From Syntrophomonadaceae bacterium (GTDB lineage: Bacteria; Bacillota; Dethiobacteria; DTU022; UBA8154), in contig PWTK01000113.1 of assembly GCA_003563895.1 (NCBI GenBank), positions 1 to 41,009 of the forward strand: DNA of 41,009 nt, read 5' to 3'. This document shows positions 8,373-18,885 of this stretch, piece by piece (the stretch's first letter is position 1; every line of letters starts with the position of its first letter). The translations under genes and the position numbers were made by a program. Under the pieces are notes generated by a model. It ran no database searches. It worked only from the letters and a program-made list of their open reading frames with translations, and was not told where the DNA came from.

Positions 8373-9002
8373 TCACCGCTGCCGCGGTGAGATGATGACT
8401 TTGCGGTTTGGCTCTTCTCCCTGGCTGCTGGTGACAACTCCCCCGTGATCCTTCAGGGCAAGGTGGATGATGCGCCGCTCCTGGGGCGTCATCGGCTCCA
8501 GCACAACCTCCTGTCCTGTCCGCTCCGCCTTTTGGGCCAGGTTTTGAGCAAGCTGTTCCAGCGTGGAAGCCCGCTTTTGCCTGTAGTTTTCAACATCCAG
8601 GAGCACCCGCCCCTTTTTCTGGTTAAAATTTCTGAAATAGATGATATTTGCCAGGTACTGCAGAGCGTTCAAGGTACTGCCGCGCTTGCCTATGAGAATC
8701 CCCAGGTCTTTCCCGTTGATCCGCAGAAGCAAGTTGTTTTCCCCGTCCTCCTCTACAGCCACCCTCCCTTCCAGGCCGATGTGTACGAGCATTTGTTCTA
8801 CAAATTCCACCATATATTCTTCGGGCTCTTTATCCACGGTAACTTTAATTTTGGCCGGTTTCGAGCTCAAAAGCTTGAATAACCCCTGGGTCGGCTCATG
8901 CAGCACCTCCACCTGGATATTGTTCTTGCGGACCCCCAACTGCTTGCACGCCTCTTCCATCGCTTCTTCAACCGTCCTTCCGCTGACTTCCAGCGTTCTC
9001 AT
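8373..9002 (-). CDS. jag: RNA-binding protein Jag/KhpB (Jag_N-KH-R3H)
   Basis: RNA-binding protein that in other Firmicutes partners KhpA and affects cell elongation and sporulation. The 209-aa product has an N-terminal Jag domain (MRTLEVSGRTVEEA), a KH domain with IGKRGSTLNALQYL, and an R3H domain with QERRIIHLAL. The ATG at 9002 fits the family N-terminus, with AGGTG 12 bases upstream. A GTG at 9017 would overlap the yidC stop and add five residues. It directly follows yidC, as in most Gram-positives. Transcription should stop at the hairpin at 8318-8340. Confidence 0.95.
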   Translation of the reverse strand: MRTLEVSGRTVEEAMEEACKQLGVRKNNIQVEVLHEPTQGLFKLLSSKPAKIKVTVDKEPEEYMVEFVEQMLVHIGLEGRVAVEEDGENNLLLRINGKDLGILIGKRGSTLNALQYLANIIYFRNFNQKKGRVLLDVENYRQKRASTLEQLAQNLAQKAERTGQEVVLEPMTPQERRIIHLALKDHGGVVTSSQGEEPNRKVIISPRQR

Positions 9003-9006
9003 TATA

Positions 9007-9918
9007 TTATCCAGCACCTTTCTTCTTTTTGCCTTTTTTGCCCTTTTTGCCTTTTTTGCCCTTCTTGCCGGGCTGGCTGCCTCCGGAAGCGGGTTTTGGA
9101 GCGCCCCCCCCGGGGGATGCTTTTTGACCTTTAGCCCCGGATGCGCCTCCGGCCGAGGCTCCGGCTGCAGCCCCGGCGGGTTCCGGTTGAGGCTCCTTTT
9201 CTCCTGCTTTTCCTGTATTATTCAACGCTACCCCGGCCTTTTCCTTCTGCTTTTCTTCCACAACGTCCTCTTTTTTGCCATATTTCTCCACTTTCTTAAT
9301 AAGGAAATGGTTGCCTACGTTGAAAAAGGAGTTTGTCAGCCAGTAGAGCACCAATCCGGCGGGAAAATTCACGCTGATCACCACGATCAAAATCGGGAAC
9401 ACGTACATCATCATCTTCTGCCGGGGATCGGTCAGCACCATGCGCTGGTGCAGATAAGTTCCCAGCGCGGCCAGAATGGGCAGAATGTAGTAAGGGTCGG
9501 GCTGGGTCAGGTCCAGGTTGAAGAAGAGAAAATATGGATCAAAAACTTCAACCGTGGCCTTGATAATGCTCGGATCGCGCAAAAGCTGGAAAATAGAAAT
9601 CAAAATGGGGAACTGCACCAGGAGCGGCAGACAACCGCCGAGGGGGTTTACCTTCCTATCCTTCATGAATTCCATGGTGGCCTTGTTCTGTTTTTCCTTA
9701 TCGTGCTTGTATTTTTCCTGGATCTTTTTCAATTCCGGCTGAATTTCCTGCAGCTTACGGGAAGATTGAATTTGTTTGCGGGTCAACGGAAAGGTCACCA
9801 CGTTGACCAGGGCGGTCAGCATAATGATGGCCAACCCGTAATCGCCGGTTATATTGTAGAAATAACTGAGGATGGAGTTGATAAACTCCACCAAAGGCCG
9901 CAAAAATTCCAATTCCAT
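9007..9918 (-). CDS. yidC: Membrane protein insertase YidC/SpoIIIJ (Oxa1 family) with Lys/Gly-rich tail
   Basis: Insertase for membrane proteins, working alone or with Sec. The 303-aa protein starts directly with a membrane segment (no lipobox) and has the Oxa1 core of about five membrane segments with the hydrophilic hairpin (RKLQEIQPELKKIQEKYK) and NPLGGCLPLLVQFPI. From about residue 225 the tail is unusual: a long low-complexity Ala/Gly/Pro/Lys stretch ending in KKGKKGKKGKKGKKKK. Basic YidC tails bind the ribosome, so this probably docks translating ribosomes. Upstream, instead of abutting yidD, the gene is separated from it by 469 bp of AT-rich DNA. Start ATG with GGGGGG 11 bases before it. 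Confidence 0.95.
   Translation of the reverse strand: MELEFLRPLVEFINSILSYFYNITGDYGLAIIMLTALVNVVTFPLTRKQIQSSRKLQEIQPELKKIQEKYKHDKEKQNKATMEFMKDRKVNPLGGCLPLLVQFPILISIFQLLRDPSIIKATVEVFDPYFLFFNLDLTQPDPYYILPILAALGTYLHQRMVLTDPRQKMMMYVFPILIVVISVNFPAGLVLYWLTNSFFNVGNHFLIKKVEKYGKKEDVVEEKQKEKAGVALNNTGKAGEKEPQPEPAGAAAGASAGGASGAKGQKASPGGGAPKPASGGSQPGKKGKKGKKGKKGKKKKGAG
9024..9068 (-). repeat. Short tandem repeat encoding the KKG tail of YidC
   Basis: About four to five imperfect 9-bp units (aaaaaaggc/aagaagggc type on the minus strand) encode Lys-Lys-Gly repeats. The A-rich tract is prone to slippage, so length differences between strains are expected. Confidence 0.7.
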
Positions 9919-10387
9919 TTAATCATTACCCCCCAACCTGGACGAGCCAGAACCATAAAAGTTGAATTTCAAAAATGTCTCCTTCTAAACGCAGTAAACA
10001 TCGGCATTCACACGATCGCTTGAAAAAGTTTTGCCAAATTTACAAAGAACTTGAGAACTAAGGGCCTAAAGTATACCGCTTTTCCCATCCTGGACATAGA
10101 AAATACCATAAAAATCATGAAAGCTGAATTTCAAATCATGAATATCAACTTAACTCAGGGAATTATTGTTGAGTGGCCCCCCAAATACAGTTTTTTAGCA
10201 GATCAAGACCTTTTTGTAAGTGTTACCTTTTAAAACCTCTTTTTTGCGGGGCTTCTTTCATTGTCATCCCGAGCAAACACGATAGTCTGATTTCAAATTC
10301 ACCCCTCCAGACTCGCAAAGCCGGTGTTCACCCGTTCGCCAGAAAGGCTCTGCCTCGCTTGCAAAGAACTCGAGGGCGGATATAGTC
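9919..10387. other. 469-bp AT-rich gap between yidD and yidC, no gene seen
   Basis: All frames carry frequent stops; the longest (10051-10233, + strand) has no supporting ribosome site or recognisable content. A near-direct repeat, gaatttcaaa(a/t), occurs at about 9963 and 10126. A lone TATACT on the minus strand around 10073 has no matching -35. In most Firmicutes yidD and yidC abut, so this is an insertion or decayed sequence of unknown origin. Confidence 0.5.
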
Positions 10388-10639
10388 CTAAACCTTTCCC
10401 CCGTTACGCATGGTTCCCCCTTCAACGGTACCGGGAACGGGATCAACCCCCCCGGGATGGAAGGGGTGGCAGCGCAACACGCGGGACAGGCTGTAATAAA
10501 GGCCCTTTAGAGTGCCGTGTTGTTCACAGGCCAGATACGCGTATCGGGAACAGGAAGGATAAAAGCGGCAGCGAGGCGGAAAAAGCGGGGAAACATAACG
10601 GATATAAATGTTCAAAAAAAATAAAATTGATCTTTTCAC
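10388..10639 (-). CDS. yidD: Membrane protein insertion efficiency factor YidD
   Basis: Small membrane-associated protein that assists YidC-dependent insertion. The 83-aa product shows the whole family signature: N-terminal amphipathic/hydrophobic helix ([14 protein letters not shown]), [11 protein letters not shown] with the conserved cysteines, and [14 protein letters not shown]. It overlaps the end of rnpA by 4 bases, so it is translated from the rpmH-rnpA transcript. Confidence 0.95.
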   Translation of the reverse strand: MKRSILFFLNIYIRYVSPLFPPRCRFYPSCSRYAYLACEQHGTLKGLYYSLSRVLRCHPFHPGGVDPVPGTVEGGTMRNGGKV

Positions 10640-10998
10640 TTTATCAAATTTCCTCTCGCTAAAAGCTTTCTGATTTCGCGCAGCGCACCGTGATAATCGA
10701 GGCCTGGCGCGGTTCTCCGTGCTATAATGACAAAATCAAATCCCTCTTTGATCTCGTCTTTACATACAAAAAAGGCCTCCCGGTAAAGTCGCTTCAACCG
10801 ATGCCGAACAACGCTCTTGCCCACTTTTTTGCTGACGGAGATCCCCAAACGATTTACTCCGTCTTCGTTTTTCCGATAAAAGAGGACGGTTCTGCCGGTC
10901 GCTGCGGATTTACCTTCCCTGTAAACCTTTTTAAACTGATCATTTTTGCGCAAGCGCTCTAAACGAGGCGCTCTTTCGCAGTGTCCTGGCGTAACCAT
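10636..10998 (-). CDS. rnpA: Ribonuclease P protein component
   Basis: Protein subunit that helps the RNase P RNA bind pre-tRNA 5' leaders. The 120-aa product carries the RNR region as [18 protein letters not shown] (57-74), with His in place of the usual Asn of RNR. The fold order ([24 protein letters not shown]) is normal. An extra dozen residues precede the usual start ([11 protein letters not shown]), so an internal start cannot be excluded, but no better codon is visible. It starts one base after the rpmH stop codon and overlaps yidD. Confidence 0.95.
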   Translation of the reverse strand: MVTPGHCERAPRLERLRKNDQFKKVYREGKSAATGRTVLFYRKNEDGVNRLGISVSKKVGKSVVRHRLKRLYREAFFVCKDEIKEGFDFVIIARRTAPGLDYHGALREIRKLLARGNLIK

Positions 10999-10999
10999 C

Positions 11000-11134
11000 T
11001 CAAGCGCTTAATCTCTTCCTTTTTTTCTTTCTTCTCCTTTTAATAATATTCCTTCCGGCCAGTGTACTCATTCGCTTTCTGAAGCCGTGCACCTTTTTTT
11101 GTTTTCTTCTCTTCGGCTGGTATGTTCTTTTCAT
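11000..11134 (-). CDS. rpmH: 50S ribosomal protein L34
   Basis: Basic 44-aa ribosomal protein beginning [22 protein letters not shown] and ending in a run of Lys/Arg, as in all L34. The start at 11134 has GAGG 9 bases upstream; a longer frame (to 11191) would only add a non-family extension. It is the first gene of the leftward rpmH-rnpA-yidD unit, driven by the strong promoter at 11197-11226. Confidence 0.97.
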   Translation of the reverse strand: MKRTYQPKRRKQKKVHGFRKRMSTLAGRNIIKRRRKKKRKRLSA

Positions 11135-11196
11135 GTTCTCAATCCTCGCTTCCCATCTCGTACAAGAAAAACATTCACGTGCACAATTCAAGCTAC

Positions 11197-11226
11197 ATTA
11201 TAACTCATTTTTTTTGTAAAAGTCAA
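11197..11226 (-). promoter_or_regulatory. Sigma-A promoter of rpmH-rnpA
   Basis: On the minus strand TTGACT and TATAAT are separated by 18 bases, which include eight As. The -10 lies about 60 bases before the rpmH ATG. It is divergent from the dnaA promoter, the usual layout at Firmicutes origins. Confidence 0.8.
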
Positions 11227-11375
11227 CACGCCCGGAAACGGGTCAAAACGTTTATATCCTGTAATACAATCATAACATTTGTTAAAAATATTGCTAACGG
11301 ACAATTAACCGAAACCAGAGGAAGAAAATAAAAGCTACCCCCCAAAAATACAACCCATATGCCCTGTATTTTGGA

Positions 11376-11404
11376 TTGCAGTTCCCTATCGATAATGATA
11401 GTAT
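11376..11404 (+). promoter_or_regulatory. Candidate dnaA promoter
   Basis: TTGCAG-17-TAGTAT lies 109 bases before the dnaA ATG. The start of transcription would fall at the first DnaA-box-like sequence (11410), compatible with DnaA autorepression. The match is moderate. Confidence 0.45.
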
Positions 11405-11409
11405 TGCCC

Positions 11410-11489
11410 TGTGGAAAACGGGAAAAAACCGCATTCCCCCTTTAGTTATCCACACTTTCTGTGGATAACTAAGGGTTTTTTGTGGGTAA
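11410..11489. promoter_or_regulatory. DnaA-box cluster upstream of dnaA (origin, upstream part)
   Basis: Four boxes: TGTGGAAAA (11410-11418, one mismatch), TTATCCACA (11446-11454, perfect), TGTGGATAA (11460-11468, perfect, opposite strand) and TGTGGGTAA (11481-11489, one mismatch). The two perfect boxes form an 11-bp inverted repeat with a 5-base spacer (11444-11470). The cluster lies between the promoter and the Shine-Dalgarno site of dnaA, so it probably serves both the origin and dnaA autoregulation. The rest of the 378-bp rpmH-dnaA gap is AT-rich and holds no gene. Confidence 0.85.
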
Positions 11490-11512
11490 TTATTTGGAGG
11501 TGTAACGGCGAA

Positions 11513-12940
11513 ATGGATTACCCGAAAACTGAACATCGCCTAACTGAAATATGGCGTTCGGTGCTTTCGGAGCTGGAAAAGATTTTGAGCAAGCCGAGTT
11601 TTGAAACCTGGCTGAAAGCAACCAAACCGCTGGACCTGCGTGAAAACACGCTGATCGTGGAAGTGCCCAACGAATTCACCAAGGAGTGGCTGGAAAGCCA
11701 TTACCGTAAAAACATTTCTCACACTATTCAAAAGGTTAGCAATTGCAATTATAATTTTCATTTTGTGACCCCTCAAAAAATTGATCCCGCAAGAACCAAA
11801 CCAAATTCATCAGGAAGTGGAAACAGGGGGGAAGAAAAAAACACCTCCCCTGCTTCAGCGGAGGGAAAAGCGCAGGGCGAAAAAAACAGGAAAAGCGACC
11901 TGTCCGGGCTCTGCAACTGGTTGAATCCCAAGTATACCTTCGACAGTTTCGTTATCGGCGGCAGTAACCGCTTGGCCCATGCCGCTTCCCTGGCGGTGGC
12001 AGAGGCTCCTTCAAAGGCCTACAACCCGCTCTTTATTTATGGAGGCGTGGGATTGGGCAAAACACACCTCATGCACGCCATCGGTCATTTCGTGATCTCC
12101 AACAACACCAGCAACAACACCGCTTACCTTTCCACAGAAAAATTCACAAATCAGTTCATCAACGCCATCCGGGACAACAGGACCCTGGAATTCCGGAACA
12201 AATACCGCAACATTGATGTCCTCTTGATCGATGATATTCAATTTCTCGCAGGCAAGGAACAAACCCAGGAGGAATTTTTCCACACATTTAATGCCCTGCA
12301 CGAAAACAACAAACAGATCGTTATTTCCAGCGATCGACCTCCCAAGGAGATACCCACGCTGGAGGATCGGCTGCGCTCCCGTTTCGAATGGGGATTAATT
12401 ACCGACATTCACCCTCCAAACCTGGAAACCCGCATCGCCATCCTGCGCAAAAAGAGCTCCCAGGATGGAACCTATATTCCTGACGATGTCCTGCTCTACA
12501 TCGCACAGAAAGTTGAAAAGAACATTCGAGAACTGGAAGGTGCCCTGATTCGCATTATGGCCTACGCTTCCCTGGAGGACAAGCTTATCACCCTTCAACT
12601 CGCCCAGGAAGCATTAAAAGACTTTTTCTCCGAAAGGCAAAAACCCTCCATCAACCCGGAACAGATCATCTCCGCCACCTCCTCCTATTTCAAAATAACC
12701 CCGGAAGATATCCGATCCAAAAAAAGGGCCTCCAGTATTTCACTCCCCCGCCAGATTGCCATGTACCTGGTCCGGGAAATGACCGCTTACTCTCTTCCGC
12801 GCATCGGCCAGGAATTCGGGGGGAAAGATCACACCACGGTGATTCACGCCCACCGAAAAATATCCGTCCAAAACCAAACCAACGGAGACTTGCAGCAGCA
12901 CATTAAAGGAATTAAAGAGCTGCTCAAGAACCACCTGTGA
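11513..12940 (+). CDS. dnaA: Chromosomal replication initiator DnaA
   Basis: AAA+ initiator that binds DnaA boxes and melts the origin. The 475-aa protein has domain I (1-80, WLKATKPL, helicase-loader contacts), a variable polar linker (about 90-130), an AAA+ domain with [10 protein letters not shown] (177-186) and LLIDDIQF (237-244), and C-terminal domain IV with [14 protein letters not shown] for box recognition. The ATG at 11513 has GGAGGTG 9 bases upstream; an in-frame extension to 11411 crosses the DnaA boxes and is not coding. Flanked on both sides by DnaA boxes. Confidence 0.98.
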   Translation: MDYPKTEHRLTEIWRSVLSELEKILSKPSFETWLKATKPLDLRENTLIVEVPNEFTKEWLESHYRKNISHTIQKVSNCNYNFHFVTPQKIDPARTKPNSSGSGNRGEEKNTSPASAEGKAQGEKNRKSDLSGLCNWLNPKYTFDSFVIGGSNRLAHAASLAVAEAPSKAYNPLFIYGGVGLGKTHLMHAIGHFVISNNTSNNTAYLSTEKFTNQFINAIRDNRTLEFRNKYRNIDVLLIDDIQFLAGKEQTQEEFFHTFNALHENNKQIVISSDRPPKEIPTLEDRLRSRFEWGLITDIHPPNLETRIAILRKKSSQDGTYIPDDVLLYIAQKVEKNIRELEGALIRIMAYASLEDKLITLQLAQEALKDFFSERQKPSINPEQIISATSSYFKITPEDIRSKKRASSISLPRQIAMYLVREMTAYSLPRIGQEFGGKDHTTVIHAHRKISVQNQTNGDLQQHIKGIKELLKNHL

Positions 12941-13357
12941 CCCGTGCTGCCGGCAGCGTTATTTTCTATCAGCCTTATCTCCGCTGTCACGGAATACTCG
13001 AACATTGCTGTAAGCTGTGCATAACCATGTTAGCTAGATGTGGACGAAAAATCTTTTTTTGTGGATAAATCCATTTTTTTATCTTCCGCAAGAACAACTG
13101 TGGAAAGGGTGGATGGGATCCCGTATTTACACACAATTTTATACAGATCTTCTGTGCCCTCCAGAAGCGCCCTTCCATCACTTATCCACCGATTCACATG
13201 GCCTGGTACTGTTGACTTCTGTTTTTTTATATATATATATATATCTAGAAAATCTAATGATATCGTGTGGACTTTTTTATTTTTTATCCTTTAATTATTT
13301 GCAACCGCCGGTATTATCCAAATGATCCAAACCTACCTTAATTCGGGAGTGATGAGC
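12941..13357. other. oriC, dnaA-dnaN intergenic region
   Basis: A 417-bp non-coding region with DnaA boxes TGTGCATAA (13016-13024, one mismatch), TGTGGATAA (13060-13068, perfect), TGTGGAAAG (13099-13107, two mismatches), TTATCCACC (13182-13190, one mismatch) and TTATCCAAA (13314-13322, one mismatch). An AT-only tract (13222-13244, mostly TA steps) and the AT-rich DNA to about 13300 are the likely unwinding element. Gene orientation switches here from leftward to rightward, which supports its being the active origin. Together with the upstream cluster it makes a bipartite origin. Confidence 0.88.
13212..13241 (+). promoter_or_regulatory. Candidate dnaN promoter within oriC
   Basis: TTGACT at 13212-13217 is followed by a run of alternating TA that provides TATATA at 16 or 18 bases. 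It would drive dnaN-recF and read through the unwinding region. The -10 is not unique because of the repeat. Confidence 0.45.
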
Positions 13358-14506
13358 TTGTACGTTCAGGCCAGGCAGGAAAACCTCATGCAGATCTTAA
13401 ATGTGGTGGAAAGGACCATTCCCGTCAGAAGCGCACTTCAAGTTGTCCAGGGCATATTGCTGGAAGCCCGGGAAGATCAGCTGTGCTTTAAATCAACCAA
13501 TCTGGAAATGAGCGTGGAGGCCTTTTGCGATAACGTGCAGGTCCACGAGGGAGGAAAGGTGGTACTGGCGAAAAAGTTCACGGATGTTATCAAACAGCTG
13601 CCCGATTCCAGCGTGGAAATCAAGGTAGATCTGGAAAATCTGCGGACGGATATAACCAGCGGGGAGGCCCATTTCACCCTCTACGGCATGGATTTCGAAG
13701 AATATCCCCGCTTCACCGATGAAGAGACCTGGCGCGATTGGAACCAACTGAACTTTCTGTCCGGCGAGTTTTCGGAAATCATCCGTAAAGTGATCTTTGC
13801 CGTGTCACAGGATGAGGGAAAGCCCCCCTTTCGGGGCGTACTCATGGAATTTGACGGCAGGGAGTTTTTGCAGTGTACCGCTTCCGATACGTACCGGCTG
13901 GCCAGGATCCAAAAAAAGATGCAGTCCCAGCCTGCGGTAGACCTCTTTCGCCTGTTGATTCCCGGCAGAAGCCTGGCTGATGTCATGCGTGTACTGGATG
14001 GAACGGACCAGGGGCAGGTGAGTTGTTATTTTAGCGAAAGCGAAATGGTGATCGCCTATGGGAAATTCCGTTTTTTTAGCCGTCTCCTGGAAGACCGCTA
14101 TCCCAACCTGGACAATGTATTCCCTGCTTCTTTTCAAACCCGCATCAGGGTGCACAATGATCTGCTGGAAAAGACCGTCCAGCGGGCCGCTCTTCTGGCC
14201 CACGGTCACAACCAGATGATCTCGCTGCAAATTGAAAACAGCGTACTGGAAGTTAAGGCGGGTTCGGAAATTGGGCGCATGGATGAGAAACTCCAACTGG
14301 AGCACAAGGAAGGCCGGGACCTGGGGGAAATACTGCTGAATGCTCGCTTTTTACTGGACCCCCTGCGCATCATCGACGGCGAGTTTTTAAACATCGAGTT
14401 CAACGGTCCGCACGGCCCCTGTATCCTGCAGGGGGACAGCGATGGGGAAAGCGGAAATTACCGCTACCTGGTCCTGCCCATCAAGACCGAAAACAAAGAC
14501 GCTTGA
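13358..14506 (+). CDS. dnaN: DNA polymerase III beta subunit (sliding clamp)
   Basis: Ring-shaped processivity clamp for DNA polymerase III. The 382-aa protein opens YVQARQENLMQILNVVERTIPVRSALQVVQGILLEA-like, the first clamp domain, and ends in YRYLVLPIK, matching the usual C-terminal YLVMPI-type motif. I favour the TTG at 13358 because GGGAG lies 8 bases upstream. The ATG at 13352 has that site only 2 bases away, and the ATG at 13322 has none. Followed by recF after 35 bases, probably one transcript. Confidence 0.95.
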   Translation: MYVQARQENLMQILNVVERTIPVRSALQVVQGILLEAREDQLCFKSTNLEMSVEAFCDNVQVHEGGKVVLAKKFTDVIKQLPDSSVEIKVDLENLRTDITSGEAHFTLYGMDFEEYPRFTDEETWRDWNQLNFLSGEFSEIIRKVIFAVSQDEGKPPFRGVLMEFDGREFLQCTASDTYRLARIQKKMQSQPAVDLFRLLIPGRSLADVMRVLDGTDQGQVSCYFSESEMVIAYGKFRFFSRLLEDRYPNLDNVFPASFQTRIRVHNDLLEKTVQRAALLAHGHNQMISLQIENSVLEVKAGSEIGRMDEKLQLEHKEGRDLGEILLNARFLLDPLRIIDGEFLNIEFNGPHGPCILQGDSDGESGNYRYLVLPIKTENKDA

Positions 14507-14541
14507 ACCGGTTTCCTTGTGGCGCGGGATGGTGTATAATA

Positions 14542-15681
14542 ATGTATATAGAAGATTTTTTTTTAGAGAATTTTCGCAATTACAGCAGGGGAAAGCTCTC
14601 GCTGCGAACGGGAATCTATATCGTCCAGGGCGCAAATGGGCAGGGAAAGAGCAATCTTTTGGAGGCGATCCACTATCTCTGCAGCGGCCGCTCCTTCAGA
14701 GCTTCCCAGGAACAGGACATGCTCAAATGGGACGCACCTTATTTCTACCTGAAAGGAACCACCGTTATAAACGATCGGAAATACCTGCTGGAAACGGGGT
14801 TTGAGCTGAAAAGGCGGAGAAAAGTATACAAGGTAAACGGCAGGGTGGAAAAGGACGCGAACCGGTCAATTTCCTGCCCGGTGGTTTTTTTTGTACCGGA
14901 GGATCTGGAATTGATCCGCCGCGGGCCGGAAGAACGCAGGCGTTTTATGGACCGGTTCATCTCCCAGATGAATCCCCTGTATGAGGGGTACCTGCGGCGC
15001 TATTACCGCGCCCTTTTCCAAAAAAACAAGCTCTTGAAGGAAAATATGGCGGTGTCCCGGCAGAAAGAACTTCTGGCCCCCTGGGCCGAGCAGCTTCTGC
15101 ATTTCGGCACCCTGATCATTCGAGAAAGGCAGTTGATGGTGAACCTCTGGGGAGAGTTGGCCGCGGCCAATTACCACCACCTTTTCGAAGGAGCGGGGCA
15201 GCTGCATCTGTTGTATAAAGTCTTTTTAGGAGATTTGCCGCCCCAACACCCTCAACAAACCGTAGAGATTGAGGAGAGATACAGAGAGGAAATGTCAAAA
15301 CTGTTTCCCCGGGAAAGAGAACGGGGTTACGCCCTGGCGGGTCCGCACAGGGACGAACTGGCCCTTTTGATCAACGGACGGGAAGCCCGGCGTTTTGCCT
15401 CCCACGGTCAGCAGAGGAGCATCGCTCTTTCGCTTAAAGCGGCACAAATCCAGCTGCACGAGCGGAAGGGCGAAAAACCGCTTTTCTTGTTGGATGACAT
15501 TTTTTCTGAGCTCGATGAACGCAGGCGGGAACAGTGTTTTGGTCTGCTGGGCAGCGCGGAACAGGTTTTTGTGACCATCACCAGGAAGGAGAAATACCTG
15601 CTGCCCTTCCTGGAGAAATACCCGAATGCGGCGTTCATCACCGTGAAAGCGGGACAGGTGCGGGGGGTGGAAAGCAATTGA
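14542..15681 (+). CDS. recF: DNA replication and repair protein RecF
   Basis: SMC-like ATPase that helps load RecA on gapped DNA with RecO and RecR. The 379-aa protein has Walker A GANGQGKSN (30-38), the signature SHGQQRSIALSLKAAQI and Walker B PLFLLDDIFSELDERRR near the C-terminus, where FSELD is the family motif. The ATG at 14542 gives the canonical beginning MYIEDFFLENFRNY; a weak GGATGG precedes it. Its last codons overlap the start of the next gene by 4 bases. Confidence 0.96.
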   Translation: MYIEDFFLENFRNYSRGKLSLRTGIYIVQGANGQGKSNLLEAIHYLCSGRSFRASQEQDMLKWDAPYFYLKGTTVINDRKYLLETGFELKRRRKVYKVNGRVEKDANRSISCPVVFFVPEDLELIRRGPEERRRFMDRFISQMNPLYEGYLRRYYRALFQKNKLLKENMAVSRQKELLAPWAEQLLHFGTLIIRERQLMVNLWGELAAANYHHLFEGAGQLHLLYKVFLGDLPPQHPQQTVEIEERYREEMSKLFPRERERGYALAGPHRDELALLINGREARRFASHGQQRSIALSLKAAQIQLHERKGEKPLFLLDDIFSELDERRREQCFGLLGSAEQVFVTITRKEKYLLPFLEKYPNAAFITVKAGQVRGVESN

Positions 15682-16607
15682 AGCACATCGGGCAGCCCAT
15701 TGAGCAATACCTGAAGAAGTCCGGGATCCAGAAGCAGTTGGAAACAAAAGACTACCTGGACCGCTGGGCCGGCACGGTAGGTGAGCGCATTGCAAAACAC
15801 GCCAGGCCTGTCGCTTTGAAAGACGGCAGGCTGCACGTGGAAGTGTGCGACAGCACCTGGACCCACCATTTGACCATGCTCAAACAGGAAATTATCGCCG
15901 ATTTTAACCGGGCCTGCGGGGAAGAAGTGATCTCGGAGATCCGTTTTACAAACGCGGATTTTTATTCCCGCCCTCCCGAAACCGGGGGAGGAAAAAACGT
16001 TGCAAAAATCGAAGTTAAGGGGGACGGGGGGCTGAAAAAAACGGCGCTGCAGGAACGGGAAAAAAAAGAGGCCCGCCGCATCGCCGAGGCTTCACCTTCT
16101 TTCTACCGCGAACGGCTAAAAAAGCTGGTGGAAAACTACTACCGCCAACAAAAATGGAAAGAGAGCCGCGGTGCCCTGATCTGCAGGAAATGCGGCGCGT
16201 ACTGCCTACCGAAAGAACGCAGGGACGGGTACTGTCCCTGCTGCGCCCGCTTTATTGAGGAATGGATCGGGCCTTTAAAGCGCCTTCTGCATCACTGCCC
16301 CTGGCTGAAATATGAAGATATTGCCGACAGGCATCCCCTGCTGGATGCGGAAACATACCGGCTGGCCCGGGAGCGCATCCTGCAGGGCTATGCCCACAGA
16401 ATTCATACGCTGTGGCACAGCGGCGAATTGAGCGTCGACCAAAAGAAAAAGATTCTGTGCCGCCTGGCGCTGCGCTACGTGCTTTTGCTGGAAGAGAAGG
16501 GGCCGGGTGAGGTTTTCGAGGGGGACCTCCACCGGGCATTAACCGTTTTTCCCGGTCTCCACCGCTTCCTTTACGGGGAAGAAGGCGCTTTGAAGAAACA
16601 GGGGTAA
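15678..16607 (+). CDS. DciA-like DUF721 protein with zinc ribbon and C-terminal extension
   Basis: The N-terminal 90 residues (IGQPIEQYLKKSGI, WAGTVGERIAKHARP, LHVEVCDSTWTHHLTMLK) are a DUF721/DciA domain. DciA is the ancestral loader of the replicative helicase DnaB, so a role in initiation or replication is suggested by family and place. Unlike short DciA proteins, this one (309 aa) continues with a charged linker, a four-cysteine zinc ribbon (CRKC...CPCC, about residues 170-195) and a helical C-terminal region of about 110 residues that I do not recognise. The start is TTG overlapping the recF stop, which implies coupling. Whether it replaces or coexists with a DnaB/DnaI-type loader cannot be told here. 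Confidence 0.85.
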   Translation: MKHIGQPIEQYLKKSGIQKQLETKDYLDRWAGTVGERIAKHARPVALKDGRLHVEVCDSTWTHHLTMLKQEIIADFNRACGEEVISEIRFTNADFYSRPPETGGGKNVAKIEVKGDGGLKKTALQEREKKEARRIAEASPSFYRERLKKLVENYYRQQKWKESRGALICRKCGAYCLPKERRDGYCPCCARFIEEWIGPLKRLLHHCPWLKYEDIADRHPLLDAETYRLARERILQGYAHRIHTLWHSGELSVDQKKKILCRLALRYVLLLEEKGPGEVFEGDLHRALTVFPGLHRFLYGEEGALKKQG

Positions 16608-16707
16608 GGCTTGCCGACCCACGATTGCCCCTTGAAAGATCTTCTGGGGACGCTTTAGGTGCAGCGGTCAAAATCGTGAACGCGACTTGAAAAAGGAGGA
16701 GAATACA

Positions 16708-16968
16708 TTGTTCCTGCATATTGGAGACTCCCAGGTGGTTCCCGTGAAGAAAATCATCGGTATTTTCCATTATGACCGGAAAAGCACCCAAGCGAACAAA
16801 CGTTTTTTGCAAAGCGATGCGGCGAACGCCCTGACCAGGGAAGAAGAAAAGTATTACAACGCATTTGTCGTCACTACCGATTATGTTTATTATTCCCCCA
16901 TCTCCCCCCTCACCCTGCAGAAGCGAATGGCCAGGAACACCTTTATAGAAAAAGGGCAGGAGGATTAG
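16708..16968 (+). CDS. remB: DUF370 regulator, RemB (extracellular matrix regulator) type
   Basis: Small DNA-binding protein of the RemA/RemB family; in Bacillus RemA activates matrix genes, and remB (yaaB) sits between recF and gyrB, as here. The 86-aa product begins FLHIGDSQVVPVKKIIGIF and has the family's V-x-T-T-D-Y motif (AFVVTTDYVYYSPISPLTL). TTG start chosen because AGGAGG lies 8 bases upstream; this trims seven non-family residues from the longer frame. It ends 3 bases before gyrB. Confidence 0.88.
   Translation: MFLHIGDSQVVPVKKIIGIFHYDRKSTQANKRFLQSDAANALTREEEKYYNAFVVTTDYVYYSPISPLTLQKRMARNTFIEKGQED

Positions 16969-18885
<1,917 letters not shown>

Noticed and set aside
10051-10233. 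60-codon + frame in the yidD-yidC gap
   Set aside because: No ribosome site, no family, AT-rich DNA with stops in all other frames.
13222-13245. TA dinucleotide run as a recombination or attachment site
   Set aside because: Better explained as the unwinding element of oriC given the DnaA boxes around it.
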